A program made the position numbers and the translations under genes. From Phenylobacterium sp. (GTDB taxonomy: Bacteria; Pseudomonadota; Alphaproteobacteria; Caulobacterales; Caulobacteraceae), in NCBI GenBank assembly GCA_003136395.1, contig PLEH01000065.1, positions 1 to 46,598 on the forward strand: a stretch of DNA of 46,598 nt. Direction: 5' to 3'. Within the stretch, counting starts at the first letter, position 1, and each line of letters opens with the position of its first letter. Below, piece after piece: positions 39,739 through 46,598 of this stretch. The notes below the pieces were generated by a model. It worked only from the letters and a program-made list of their open reading frames with translations, did no database searches and was not told the DNA's origin.

Positions 39739-41111
39739 ATCGCCTTGGCGTGCCGTTGCGCCGCCGGCGCGAGATAGGCGTCGAACACCGCACAGACCGA
39801 GCGCACGAGGATCCGTCCGTGTTCGGTGACCATCACGCGCTCGCCATCGTAGCGGACAAGCCCGTCGCGCTCGAAGGCCTCCAGGCGTGCCAGGGCCTCG
39901 GCGAGGTGCGAAACGGGATGGCCATGGCTGGCGCAGATCGCCGCCAGGTCGACCTCGAAATCACACATCAGCCGCTCGATGATCTCGCCGCGGAAGCGAT
40001 CGTCGTCGCTCAAGGCGACCCCGCGGGCGATCGGAAGCTCGTTCTGGCTGACGGCGGCGCGCCAGCCCAGTTCCTGGGTGATGTTCTGCACATAGCCCTG
40101 CGGAAGTGAGCCGATCGCCGAGGCCCCAAGCCCCAGCAGAGTTCCCGCGGAGTCCGTGGTGTAGCCTTGGAAATTGCGATGCAACCGGCCTTCGGCGGCG
40201 GCGACGGCGAGCTCGTCGGACGGGAGGGCGAAGTGGTCGAGGCCGATCCGGACATAGCCTTCGCGTGACAGGCGTTCGGCGGCGGTTTCGCTCTGGTCCA
40301 ACCGCTGTGCGGCGTCAGGCAGGGCGTCGTCCCGGATCAGCTTCTGGTGGGCTTTCATCCAAGGCACGTGGGCGTAGCCGAACAGCGCCAGGCGCTCGGG
40401 CCGCAGCGGCAGGATCGCGTCCAGCGTCGCAAGCGTGTTTTCCACGGTCTGGTGCGGCAGCCCATACATCAGGTCGAGGTTCACGGAGCGCACGCCGGCC
40501 TCGCGCAGCCAGCTCACGCCGGCCTGGATCTCCTCCAGGGTGTCGTGACGGTTCACGGCGGCCTGCACTGTCGGGTCGAGGTTCTGCACGCCGAGGCTTG
40601 CCCGGCTGAGCCCATGAGATGCGGCCGCGCGCACCCAGTCCCGGGTCAGGACGGCGGGGTCGAGCTCGGCGGCGATCTCCGGGTCGGGGGCGAAGCGAAA
40701 GGCGGTCCGCAGGGCGCCGAAGATCGCCGCCAGTTCATCAGCTGACAGCATGTTCGGCGTGCCGCCGCCCAGATGCACGGCGCTCGCCTGCAGGCGGCCG
40801 GGCAGGCTGGTCTTCAGCAGGTCCAGTTCCGCGAGCATCAGCCAGACGTAGTCGCCGATCGGCTGGCGGCGGTTCACCGCGCGGGTGTTGCATCCGCAGT
40901 ACCAGCAGAGCCGGGCGCAAAACGGGATGTGGAGGTAGAGCGAGACGGCGTCATCGGTCGGCAGTTCCGCCAGCCAGCCCCGATAGGTGCGCGCCGTGAC
41001 TGCCGGCGTGAACTGAACGGCCGTGGGATAGCTGGTGTAGCGCGGCGCCCGGCCGTCGTAGGTCGCGATCAGCTGGGCGGTGTCACGGACGATGGGAGAC
41101 TGCAGGCTCAT
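39735..41111 (-). CDS. hemN: Oxygen-independent coproporphyrinogen III oxidase
   Basis: A 458-residue radical-SAM enzyme that converts coproporphyrinogen III to protoporphyrinogen IX without oxygen in heme synthesis. The cluster Cys residues are Cys65-X3-Cys69-X2-Cys72 followed by Cys74 (CARLCWYCGC), as in true HemN. The SAM region GGGTPNML, the HYATDS-like GYTTDSAG and the C-terminal HemN domain (CDFEVDLAAICASHG) are also present. The ATG at 41111 gives the normal N-terminus (RYTSYPTAVQF follows). A TTG-C-C-N4-GTCAA box stands 57 bases upstream, consistent with the usual FNR/FixK control of hemN. Confidence 0.95.
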   Translation of the reverse strand: MSLQSPIVRDTAQLIATYDGRAPRYTSYPTAVQFTPAVTARTYRGWLAELPTDDAVSLYLHIPFCARLCWYCGCNTRAVNRRQPIGDYVWLMLAELDLLKTSLPGRLQASAVHLGGGTPNMLSADELAAIFGALRTAFRFAPDPEIAAELDPAVLTRDWVRAAASHGLSRASLGVQNLDPTVQAAVNRHDTLEEIQAGVSWLREAGVRSVNLDLMYGLPHQTVENTLATLDAILPLRPERLALFGYAHVPWMKAHQKLIRDDALPDAAQRLDQSETAAERLSREGYVRIGLDHFALPSDELAVAAAEGRLHRNFQGYTTDSAGTLLGLGASAIGSLPQGYVQNITQELGWRAAVSQNELPIARGVALSDDDRFRGEIIERLMCDFEVDLAAICASHGHPVSHLAEALARLEAFERDGLVRYDGERVMVTEHGRILVRSVCAVFDAYLAPAAQRHAKAI

Positions 41112-41167
41112 GCCACAGGGGTGCCCGAGACTGGACGACTCCGCTGTGACGAAGATCAAGTGGCGTG

Positions 41168-41181
41168 TTGCCGTGCGTCAA
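41168..41181. promoter_or_regulatory. Near-consensus FNR/FixK box upstream of hemN
   Basis: TTGCCGTGCGTCAA has one mismatch to TTGAC-N4-GTCAA. Its centre is 63 bases before the hemN ATG on the minus strand. The position and the known oxygen control of hemN in other Alphaproteobacteria support it. Confidence 0.68.
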
Positions 41182-41563
41182 GGCCTGGGGTTCCGCGGCG
41201 CGGACGCCGGTCCGGGCGCGGAAAGATTTCGGTGCGTCTCGACTTCGCCTTGCTTTCGAGACGCTGGCGTTACGAAACGGCCCTACTGGCGCCGCGGATC
41301 GCCGCCAGTCTCTCGGGTGTGCAGCGCGGCGATCTCCTCCCCCCAAGCCCGCCCGCCGCACCTGAAGGCCGGCGCCGAAGGCCAGCAAGCCCCCGGCTCT
41401 GCGGCGTCGCCAACGGCTCCTCCGCCCTCGCGGGGGAGCCGACTTTCTTTAGGTAAGGCCGTGGCGCGACACGAGCGGGATGCGCCGGGCCGCCAGTCGG
41501 TGTAAGACGCCGGTTCGCCGGCTCGGCTCGCGCCCCGCCTTCCACCCCAGGAGACCAGACACC
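41182..41563. other. Intergenic region with a GC hairpin
   Basis: About 380 nt with no convincing gene. A hairpin is formed by GGCTCC (41415-41420), inner CCGC/GCGG, and GGAGCC (41435-41440), followed by GACTTTCTTT. It may be a weak terminator or leader structure for the small genes at 41564. Nothing else is recognised. Confidence 0.45.
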
Positions 41564-41728
41564 ATGGCGCGCAAGCCCAACTATCCCTTCGAGCGCATGG
41601 AGCGCGAACGCCAGAAAGCGGCCAAGGTGGCGGAGAAGGCCCGCGCCAAGGCCGAGGCCCGCGAACGCGACCGCATGGCGGCCGGCGGCGCGGCGCCCAG
41701 CGAGCCGTCCGACGACGAGCAGGCCTGA
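41564..41728 (+). CDS. 54-residue charged helical protein
   Basis: A small, very charged protein starting MARKPNYPFERMERERQK, continuing as an Ala/Lys/Glu-rich helix (about 12-42, KAAKVAEKARAKAEARERDR) and ending in an acidic tail (SDDEQA). AGGAG lies about ten bases before the ATG. It is probably a soluble coiled-coil or nucleic-acid-associated protein; similar short genes occur across Alphaproteobacteria without known function. It ends three bases before the next small gene, with which it forms a pair. Confidence 0.72.
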   Translation: MARKPNYPFERMERERQKAAKVAEKARAKAEARERDRMAAGGAAPSEPSDDEQA

Positions 41729-41731
41729 TCC

Positions 41732-41995
41732 ATGGCGGACGGCGCGATCTACAACCACGAGACCGTGGCGCTCGACGGCGAGGTGTTCTCGTCCTGCGAG
41801 TTCCGCGACTGCCGGCTGGTCTATTCCGGCGGTGAGCCCCCGGTATTCACCGACTGCAAGATCGATGACTGCGAATGGAAGTTCGAGAACGGCGCGAGCC
41901 GCACGCTCGCCTTCCTGAAGGCGATGTGGGGCGCCGGCGGCAAGGCCCCGGTGCAGGGCCTGATCAAGGAAATCACCGGCGGCGGCGGCCGCTGA
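41732..41995 (+). CDS. Small hypothetical protein with Cys-rich beta segments
   Basis: An 87-residue protein. Residues 10-55 have regularly spaced Cys and acidic residues (VFSSCEFRDCRLVYSGGEPPVFTDCKIDDCEWKFENG), a pattern like pentapeptide-type or small beta-helical repeats. The C-terminal half is helical and ends in a Gly-rich tail (EITGGGGR). I do not recognise a named family. The start is the ATG three bases after the preceding stop. It converges on the sulfotransferase gene with a gap of five bases. Confidence 0.75.
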   Translation: MADGAIYNHETVALDGEVFSSCEFRDCRLVYSGGEPPVFTDCKIDDCEWKFENGASRTLAFLKAMWGAGGKAPVQGLIKEITGGGGR

Positions 41996-42000
41996 TTGCG

Positions 42001-42636
42001 CTAGTGGCCGGGCGGTCCGCCCGGTCCGCCGCCGGCGACCATGGCGGCGAACTCGTCGCGTGAATTGACCCTCGGCGTGCCGCCTTCCGGCTCAGGCACG
42101 CCCAGGAAGTCGCAGAGCGGACCCCAGCCGTCGGACACGTGATAGACCAGCAGGCGCTCCGGCGGGATGGTCTCGCGGACCTTGGCGTTGTGCGCCTTGT
42201 AGACCGAGATCAGGTGATCCTTGTCGTGCATGCGCCCGTCGAACAGGCGGAAGATCACCTTGCCGAGCATCCGCGGGAAGGGTTGCTCGGGATCCGTCGG
42301 GCCGCGGTCGGCGAAGATCGTCGCCTGGGTGGAGGCATACCAGTCGTCGGCGTCGCGCTCGGTGTGGACCACCTTGGCGGCCGGATACGCGTCGGCCAGC
42401 TCCTGGTAGTAGGTGGCGTTGGGCCAATCGACGGTGGAATTGTAACCCTCGAAGATCTTGCCCCAATCGGCATGGGCCGGGTCGTCCGCCGCGGCCGACC
42501 ACATGTCCGGGGCGGCCGGGTTCTTGAAGACCTCCACCATGTGATAGCAGGGGCCGAGACCAATCTGATCCAGGGCCAGTTTCAGGGACATGGTGCCCGT
42601 GCGGCCGAAGCCCGATCCGATTACTCTTAGAGTCAT
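42001..42636 (-). CDS. Sulfotransferase-family protein
   Basis: A 211-residue protein of the short sulfotransferase_4 (DUF-like) family. The 5'-phosphosulfate-binding loop is GSGFGRTGTMSLKLAL (7-22). Downstream segments TERDADDWYAST (3'-phosphate-type binding) and the Trp/Tyr-rich lead-in follow. Members of this group in bacteria rarely have proven sulfotransferase activity. I chose the ATG at 42636 because the P-loop then begins at residue 7 and a GGGCGAGAGA ribosome site precedes it. It is divergent from cysK. Confidence 0.86.
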   Translation of the reverse strand: MTLRVIGSGFGRTGTMSLKLALDQIGLGPCYHMVEVFKNPAAPDMWSAAADDPAHADWGKIFEGYNSTVDWPNATYYQELADAYPAAKVVHTERDADDWYASTQATIFADRGPTDPEQPFPRMLGKVIFRLFDGRMHDKDHLISVYKAHNAKVRETIPPERLLVYHVSDGWGPLCDFLGVPEPEGGTPRVNSRDEFAAMVAGGGPGGPPGH

Positions 42637-42720
42637 TCTCTCGCCCGCATCAAAGACCTTCATTTGACTCCGCCCGATGGGGCCGCTTTCAGTCAAGCCG
42701 CAAAGAGGAGGCGCAAAGCC

Positions 42721-43773
42721 ATGGCTCGATACGACAGCATCCTGGGCACGGTTGGGAATACCCCGGTGGTCCGGATCAACCGCCTAGCGCCCGCGGGCGT
42801 GAACGTCTTCGTCAAGGTCGAGGCCTTCAATCCGCTGGGCTCGGTCAAGGACCGCCTGGCGCTCGGCGTCATCGAGGCGGCGGAGAAGTCGGGCGCGCTG
42901 AAGCCCGGCCAGACCGTCATCGAGGCGACGAGCGGCAACACCGGCATCGGCCTGGCCATGGTCTGCGCGGCCAAGGGCTATCCGCTGGTGGTCACCATGG
43001 CCGAGAGCTTCTCGATCGAGCGGCGCCGGCTGATGCGCTTCCTGGGCGCTAAGGTGATCCTGACCCCTCCCGCCGGGCGGGCTGTGGGCATGGTGGAGAA
43101 GACCGTCGAACTCGCCGAGAAGCACGGCTGGTTCATGACCCGGCAGTTCGAGAACGAAGCCAACGCCGACATGCACTCGAAGACCACGGCGGTGGAGATC
43201 CTGAACGACTTCTCCGGTGAGTCGCTCGACTACTGGGTGACCGGATATGGCACCGGCGGCACGCTCAAGGGTGTCGCGCGCGTGCTGCGCGAGAAGAGCC
43301 CGAAGACCAAGGTCGTGGTCTGCGAGCCTGCCGATGCGGCGCTGATCGCCAGCCACGAACCGCAGGCTTTCAACCCCGACGGCTCGCCCGCCGCCGGCCA
43401 TCCGGCGTGGAAGCCGCACCCCATGCAGGGCTGGACGCCGGACTTCATCGGCAAGCTGACCAACGACGCGGTGGAGGCCCACCTGATCGACCAGGTCCTG
43501 GCGGTCACCGGGCCCGAGGCGATCAAGCTCAGCCAGGAGCTGGCGCTGAAGGAAGGCATCTTCTGCGGCATCACCTCCGGCGCCACCTTCGCCGGCGCGC
43601 TGAAGATCGCCGAGGCCGCGCCCAAGGGGGCCAACATCCTGGCCATGCTGCCCGACACCGGCGAACGCTATCTCTCGACCCCGCTGTTCGCCGACGTGCC
43701 GTCCGACATGACCGAGGAGGAGGTGGCGATCTTCCGCTCGACGCCGATGTTCACCGAGCCGGCCACGGCCTAG
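42721..43773 (+). CDS. cysK: Cysteine synthase A
   Basis: A 350-residue PLP enzyme (O-acetylserine sulfhydrylase) that makes cysteine from O-acetylserine and sulfide. The PLP Lys is in NPLGSVKDRLA (about 38-48), followed by the SGNTG loop, GTGGTLKG phosphate loop and the SGATFAG segment. It is longer than most CysK proteins because of an insert around residues 220-245 (EPQAFNPDGSPAAGHPAWKPHPMQGWTPD). AGGAGG lies ten bases before the ATG. Its last bases overlap the convergent small gene (CTAG shared). Confidence 0.94.
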   Translation: MARYDSILGTVGNTPVVRINRLAPAGVNVFVKVEAFNPLGSVKDRLALGVIEAAEKSGALKPGQTVIEATSGNTGIGLAMVCAAKGYPLVVTMAESFSIERRRLMRFLGAKVILTPPAGRAVGMVEKTVELAEKHGWFMTRQFENEANADMHSKTTAVEILNDFSGESLDYWVTGYGTGGTLKGVARVLREKSPKTKVVVCEPADAALIASHEPQAFNPDGSPAAGHPAWKPHPMQGWTPDFIGKLTNDAVEAHLIDQVLAVTGPEAIKLSQELALKEGIFCGITSGATFAGALKIAEAAPKGANILAMLPDTGERYLSTPLFADVPSDMTEEEVAIFRSTPMFTEPATA

Positions 43774-44054
43774 CGGAAGACGTAGATGCCGCCGGCGCCC
43801 CCCTGCGGGGCTTCGGAAAGGCCGCGGATCTCCAACCTCGCCCGGCGCGCGCCGCAGAGGCATCGAAGGCGCGTCTCCAGGTGCGCCGTCGCCTGACGCC
43901 CCAGCCCCTGGCCGACCCAGGGCCCGGGGTCGATGGCCGCCTCGCGCCCGCAGCGGCAGACCGCCCACAGACTGGACCGCGCGGCCAGCGCCTGGCTGAG
44001 CCGGGGCCAGGCCGGCCAGGTCTCGAGGATCCGATGCGATGCGCCGTCCGCCAT
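43770..44054 (-). CDS. 94-residue protein with two CxC pairs, SOS box upstream
   Basis: A small basic protein with Cys33-X-Cys35 (AVCRCGR) and Cys65-X-Cys67 (LRCLCGAR), spaced like a zinc ribbon, and the end IYVFR. The ATG at 44054 has GGAGAG six bases upstream. An alphaproteobacterial LexA-type site (GTTC-N7-GTTC read on this strand) begins 19 bases upstream of the ATG. A DNA-damage-induced metal-binding protein is therefore possible. I do not recognise a characterised family. It ends inside the last codons of cysK. Confidence 0.75.
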   Translation of the reverse strand: MADGASHRILETWPAWPRLSQALAARSSLWAVCRCGREAAIDPGPWVGQGLGRQATAHLETRLRCLCGARRARLEIRGLSEAPQGGAGGIYVFR

Positions 44055-44072
44055 GTCCGCTCTCCGTCATCG

Positions 44073-44087
44073 GAACAAAAGCAGAAC
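44073..44087 (-). promoter_or_regulatory. LexA/SOS box (GTTC-N7-GTTC)
   Basis: On the minus strand this reads GTTCTGCTTTTGTTC, an exact GTTC-N7-GTTC as in alphaproteobacterial LexA operators. It lies 19-33 bases before the start of the 94-residue Cys-rich protein. Confidence 0.68.
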
Positions 44088-44222
44088 TTTTGGAGTCGCG
44101 CGAGTCCCCCTGGGCTGTATCGGGCGCGATCCGCAACCTGCCGGCGGCTCCGCCGGGGGGCTAGGTGGTCGAAGCTCGCGACGGCGCGCGCCATCGGCGT
44201 GGCTCGGGGACTGTTGACCCGA

Positions 44223-44552
44223 CTAGCGATAGATCTTGCGCAGGGTGTCCAGGATCTGCAGGGCGGCGGGGTCGGCGACCCGATAATAGATCGTCTGGCC
44301 TTCGCGCCGCGTGACGACCACGCCCTCGGCGCGCAGCTTCGCCAGGTGCTGGGAGGCTGCGGACTGGGCGAGCCCCACATAGGCCGCCAGATCGCCCACC
44401 GAGCATTCGCCCTCGATCAGCCGGCACAGCAGGACCAGCCGCTGCTCGCTCGCCAGCAATCTCAGTAGCCGCGTCGCCTCGGCGGCGCAGGCCTCAAGGT
44501 TGGCCAATCCCGATGGGATCGGCCCTTTCGTGGCGGTGATCTTATCTGCCAT
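44223..44552 (-). CDS. ArsR-family transcriptional regulator
   Basis: A 109-residue winged-helix repressor. The HTH is SVGDLAAYVGLAQSAASQHLAKLRAEGVVVTRREGQTIYYR. The metal motif ELCVCD of classical ArsR is absent. Three Cys are present (22, 43, 50), with Cys43 and Cys50 in helix 3 (LLCRLIEGEC), somewhat like the sulfide/redox-sensing BigR/SqrR branch, but their C-terminal partner Cys is missing. It lies 43 nt downstream of the RND gene on the same strand, so it may be co-transcribed with and control the pump. Confidence 0.9.
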   Translation of the reverse strand: MADKITATKGPIPSGLANLEACAAEATRLLRLLASEQRLVLLCRLIEGECSVGDLAAYVGLAQSAASQHLAKLRAEGVVVTRREGQTIYYRVADPAALQILDTLRKIYR

Positions 44553-44595
44553 CTTCCTAATATAAGCTGGGATCGCCCAAGCGCCAACCGTAGGG

Positions 44596-46598
44596 TCAGG
44601 CCGCTTGGCGGGTGATGACGGGCGTGAGATCCGGCCCGACCGGCCGCGAGGGGACCTCGGTGGGCGGACGGCCGTCGTCGCGCAGGGCGATATAGATCGC
44701 CGGGATCACCAGGACAGTCAGCAGGGTCGAGGACGCCAGGCCAAACAGCAGCGAAATCGCCAGGCCCTGGAAGATCGGATCGAACAGAATGACCGTCGCC
44801 CCGATCATCGCCGCGAGCGCTGTGAGCAGGATGGGCTTGAACCGGATCGCGCCGGCCTCAAGCAGCAGATCGCGCAGCGGGCGGTCCGGTTCCTGGGCGT
44901 GGCGTATGAAGTCCACCAGCAGGATCGAGTTGCGTACGATGATGCCGGCGAGTGCGATGAAGCCGATCATCGAGGTGGCGGTGAAGGGCGCGCGGAAGAG
45001 GATGTGGCCGAGCACGATGCCGACCAGGGTGAGCGGGATGGGCGTCAGGATCACCAGCGGCAGGCGGAAGCTCTTGAACTGCGCCACCACCAGGACATAG
45101 ATTCCCAGCAGCGCCACGCCGAAGGCGGCTCCCATGTCGCGGAAGGTCACCCAGGTGATCTCCCATTCGCCGTCCCAGAGCACGGTCGGGCGGCTCTCGT
45201 CCTGCGGCTGGCCGTGGAGACGGACCTGCGGCGTCGGCAGCGCGCCCCAGTCGCGGTCGCGGATCAGCTTGTCCACCGCCAGCATGCCGTAGATCGGCGC
45301 TTCGTATTGGCCGGCCAGCTCGCCGGTGACCATCTCCGCGTCGCGGCCGTCGCGGCGATAGACCGGATAGGAGCCGGGCTCCTTCTGGGCCCGGACGACC
45401 TCGCCGAGCTCAACCAGGCGCTGGCCGCCGCCGGCGCGGGTGACCGCCACCGGCGTCGAGGCGAGCCGTTCGCTCCAGCTGCGGTCGGACTGCGGCAGGC
45501 GCACGGATATCTCCAGGGGCGGGCGGCCGCCGCCCCGTTGCGCGTATCCCACGGTCTCGCCGCCCATCACCGCGCCGATGGAATCGAAGACGTCGCCCTC
45601 GCGCAGGCCGAAGAACTCTAGCTGCTCGCGATCGGGAGTCAGGCGGAGCCGCGGGCGCGGCTCGCCGTAGCTGTTGTCGATGTCGACGATGTAGGGGACT
45701 TGGTGGAACCGGCTCTGAACCTGCGCCGCCACCGCGCGCCGCATCTCCGGCGTCGGGCCGTAGACCTCCGCGATCAGGGTCGCCAGGACCGGCGGCCCGG
45801 GCGGCGCCTCGACCACCTTCAGCGACGCGCCCGGCGGCAGGGGCAGCTTCGCCAGCTTCTGGCGCAGCTCAAGCGCGACCGCGTGGCTCGCGCGCCGGCG
45901 CTCGCCCTTGGGGGAAAGCCGGATGGCCAGGTCGCCCATTTCCGGCTTGTTGCGCAGGAAGTAGTGGCGCACGAGGCCGTTGAAGTTGAAGGGCGAGGCC
46001 GTGCCGGCATAGCTCTCAAGGGAGATGACCTCGGGCAGGGTCTGGGCGATCGCCGCAGCCGCCGCCAGGGTCCGCTCCGTCTGCTCCAGGCTCGTCCCCT
46101 CGCGCAGGTCGGCCACGACCTGCAGCTCCGACTTGTTGTCGAACGGCAGCAGCTTCACAGTGACCGTCTTGGTCGCGAACATCGCCATGGCGACCAGCGT
46201 GGCGACGCCCACCACGGCCAGGAAGACGATGGCGCTGCGCCGCGTGGCGATCACCCGGACGGCGACCCGGCGATAGATGCGGCCGAGCGCGCCGCCGTCG
46301 TGGGCATGATCGCCGGCCTGCAGCGTCTTGCGCGCGAAGCGGACCATCAGCCAGGGCGCGATCACCACGGCGACGAAGAATGAGAAGACCATGGCCGCCG
46401 AGGCGTTCACCGGGATCGGCGCCATGTAGGGGCCCATCAGGCCCGAAACGAAGAGCATCGGCAGCAGGGCGGCCACCACGGTCAGCGTGGCGACCACCGT
46501 CGGGTTGCCCACCTCGGCCACCGCCTCGATGGCGCCCTGGGTCCGCGAGCGCCCGTCGTTCATCGCCCAATGGCGAGCGATGTTCTCGATCATCACGA
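44596..46598 (-). CDS. RND-type efflux transporter permease (5' end outside the window)
   Basis: The 3' part of a large inner-membrane RND pump (HAE1/CzcA type), open at the window's right edge. At least 666 residues are present, starting within the first transmembrane bundle (GNPTVVATLTVVAALLPMLFVSGLMGPYMAPIPV). The large periplasmic loop follows (LEVRQKL-like ELRQKLAKLPLPPGA and FFGLREGDVFDSIGAVMGGETVG), then the second membrane half ending ILLVDFIRHAQ...LLFGLASSTLLTVLVIPAIY. The proton-relay Asp/Lys residues lie in the parts outside or at the edge of the window and cannot all be checked. The substrate is unknown. An ArsR gene lies just downstream. Confidence 0.9.
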   Translation of the reverse strand, partial: VMIENIARHWAMNDGRSRTQGAIEAVAEVGNPTVVATLTVVAALLPMLFVSGLMGPYMAPIPVNASAAMVFSFFVAVVIAPWLMVRFARKTLQAGDHAHDGGALGRIYRRVAVRVIATRRSAIVFLAVVGVATLVAMAMFATKTVTVKLLPFDNKSELQVVADLREGTSLEQTERTLAAAAAIAQTLPEVISLESYAGTASPFNFNGLVRHYFLRNKPEMGDLAIRLSPKGERRRASHAVALELRQKLAKLPLPPGASLKVVEAPPGPPVLATLIAEVYGPTPEMRRAVAAQVQSRFHQVPYIVDIDNSYGEPRPRLRLTPDREQLEFFGLREGDVFDSIGAVMGGETVGYAQRGGGRPPLEISVRLPQSDRSWSERLASTPVAVTRAGGGQRLVELGEVVRAQKEPGSYPVYRRDGRDAEMVTGELAGQYEAPIYGMLAVDKLIRDRDWGALPTPQVRLHGQPQDESRPTVLWDGEWEITWVTFRDMGAAFGVALLGIYVLVVAQFKSFRLPLVILTPIPLTLVGIVLGHILFRAPFTATSMIGFIALAGIIVRNSILLVDFIRHAQEPDRPLRDLLLEAGAIRFKPILLTALAAMIGATVILFDPIFQGLAISLLFGLASSTLLTVLVIPAIYIALRDDGRPPTEVPSRPVGPDLTPVITRQAA

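Noticed and set aside
42784-44136. 450-codon minus-strand frame opposite cysK
   Set aside because: cysK motifs are plain on the plus strand; the opposite product is low-complexity.
1-46598. CRISPR arrays, tRNA or rRNA genes, prophage or insertion sequences
   Set aside because: No regularly spaced direct repeats, cloverleaf sequences, integrase or transposase frames were found by reading.

Overview
The window is 46.6 kb of high-GC chromosome. Gene content and order suggest an alphaproteobacterium of the Caulobacteraceae, probably Phenylobacterium- or Caulobacter-like. Supporting signs are tightly packed, often stop/start-overlapping genes, the lgt-midA-pgeF-prs-rplY-pth block, TonB-dependent uptake, and regulatory sites of alphaproteobacterial form (a GTTC-N7-GTTC SOS box and TTGAY-N4-RTCAA FNR/FixK boxes). 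No rRNA, tRNA, CRISPR array, phage or insertion sequence was found. The genus is inferred from family knowledge, not from a database search.

Layout. 1-14.8 kb is mostly housekeeping: pth, rplY, a lipoprotein, prs, pgeF, a MidA-like methyltransferase and lgt on the minus strand. Then come ubiK, a YbjN-type gene, proC with an endonuclease III-like gene, a methyltransferase, an EnvZ/OmpR-type two-component pair, a branched-chain aminotransferase, and a folate/pterin pair (folB and a FolM-like reductase). 14.8-24.4 kb is metabolic: SMP-30 lactonase, aldehyde dehydrogenase, HSL-type esterase, NhaA antiporter, carboxymuconolactone-decarboxylase-like protein, SDR, a TPR protein, SelO and an EamA exporter. 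Four large inverted repeats lie between genes in these two regions.

24.4-27.3 kb holds gluQ and a TetR regulator. Opposite the regulator are two tiny single-helix membrane proteins, each preceded by copies of the same TATCT-N11-AGATA palindrome. An HNH nuclease gene follows.

27.3-36.0 kb is the most unusual part. One minus-strand unit encodes a 'thermostable hemolysin' (GNAT-fold) protein, an AMP-forming ligase in one reading frame with a heme-oxygenase-like diiron domain, an SDR, a secreted TPR protein and a small proline-rich protein. Divergent from it is an ECF sigma / FecR / STN-containing TonB receptor trio. Together they look like an uncharacterised small-molecule pathway beside a cell-surface signalling and uptake system.

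36.2-41.2 kb holds a FAD-linked oxidase, an acyl-CoA dehydrogenase, an SRPBCC protein and hemN. Each has a good FNR/FixK box upstream, which suggests a small low-oxygen regulon. 41.5-46.6 kb holds two small unknown genes, a sulfotransferase-like gene, cysK, a Cys-rich small protein with an SOS box, an ArsR regulator and the 3' part of an RND efflux pump that runs off the window.
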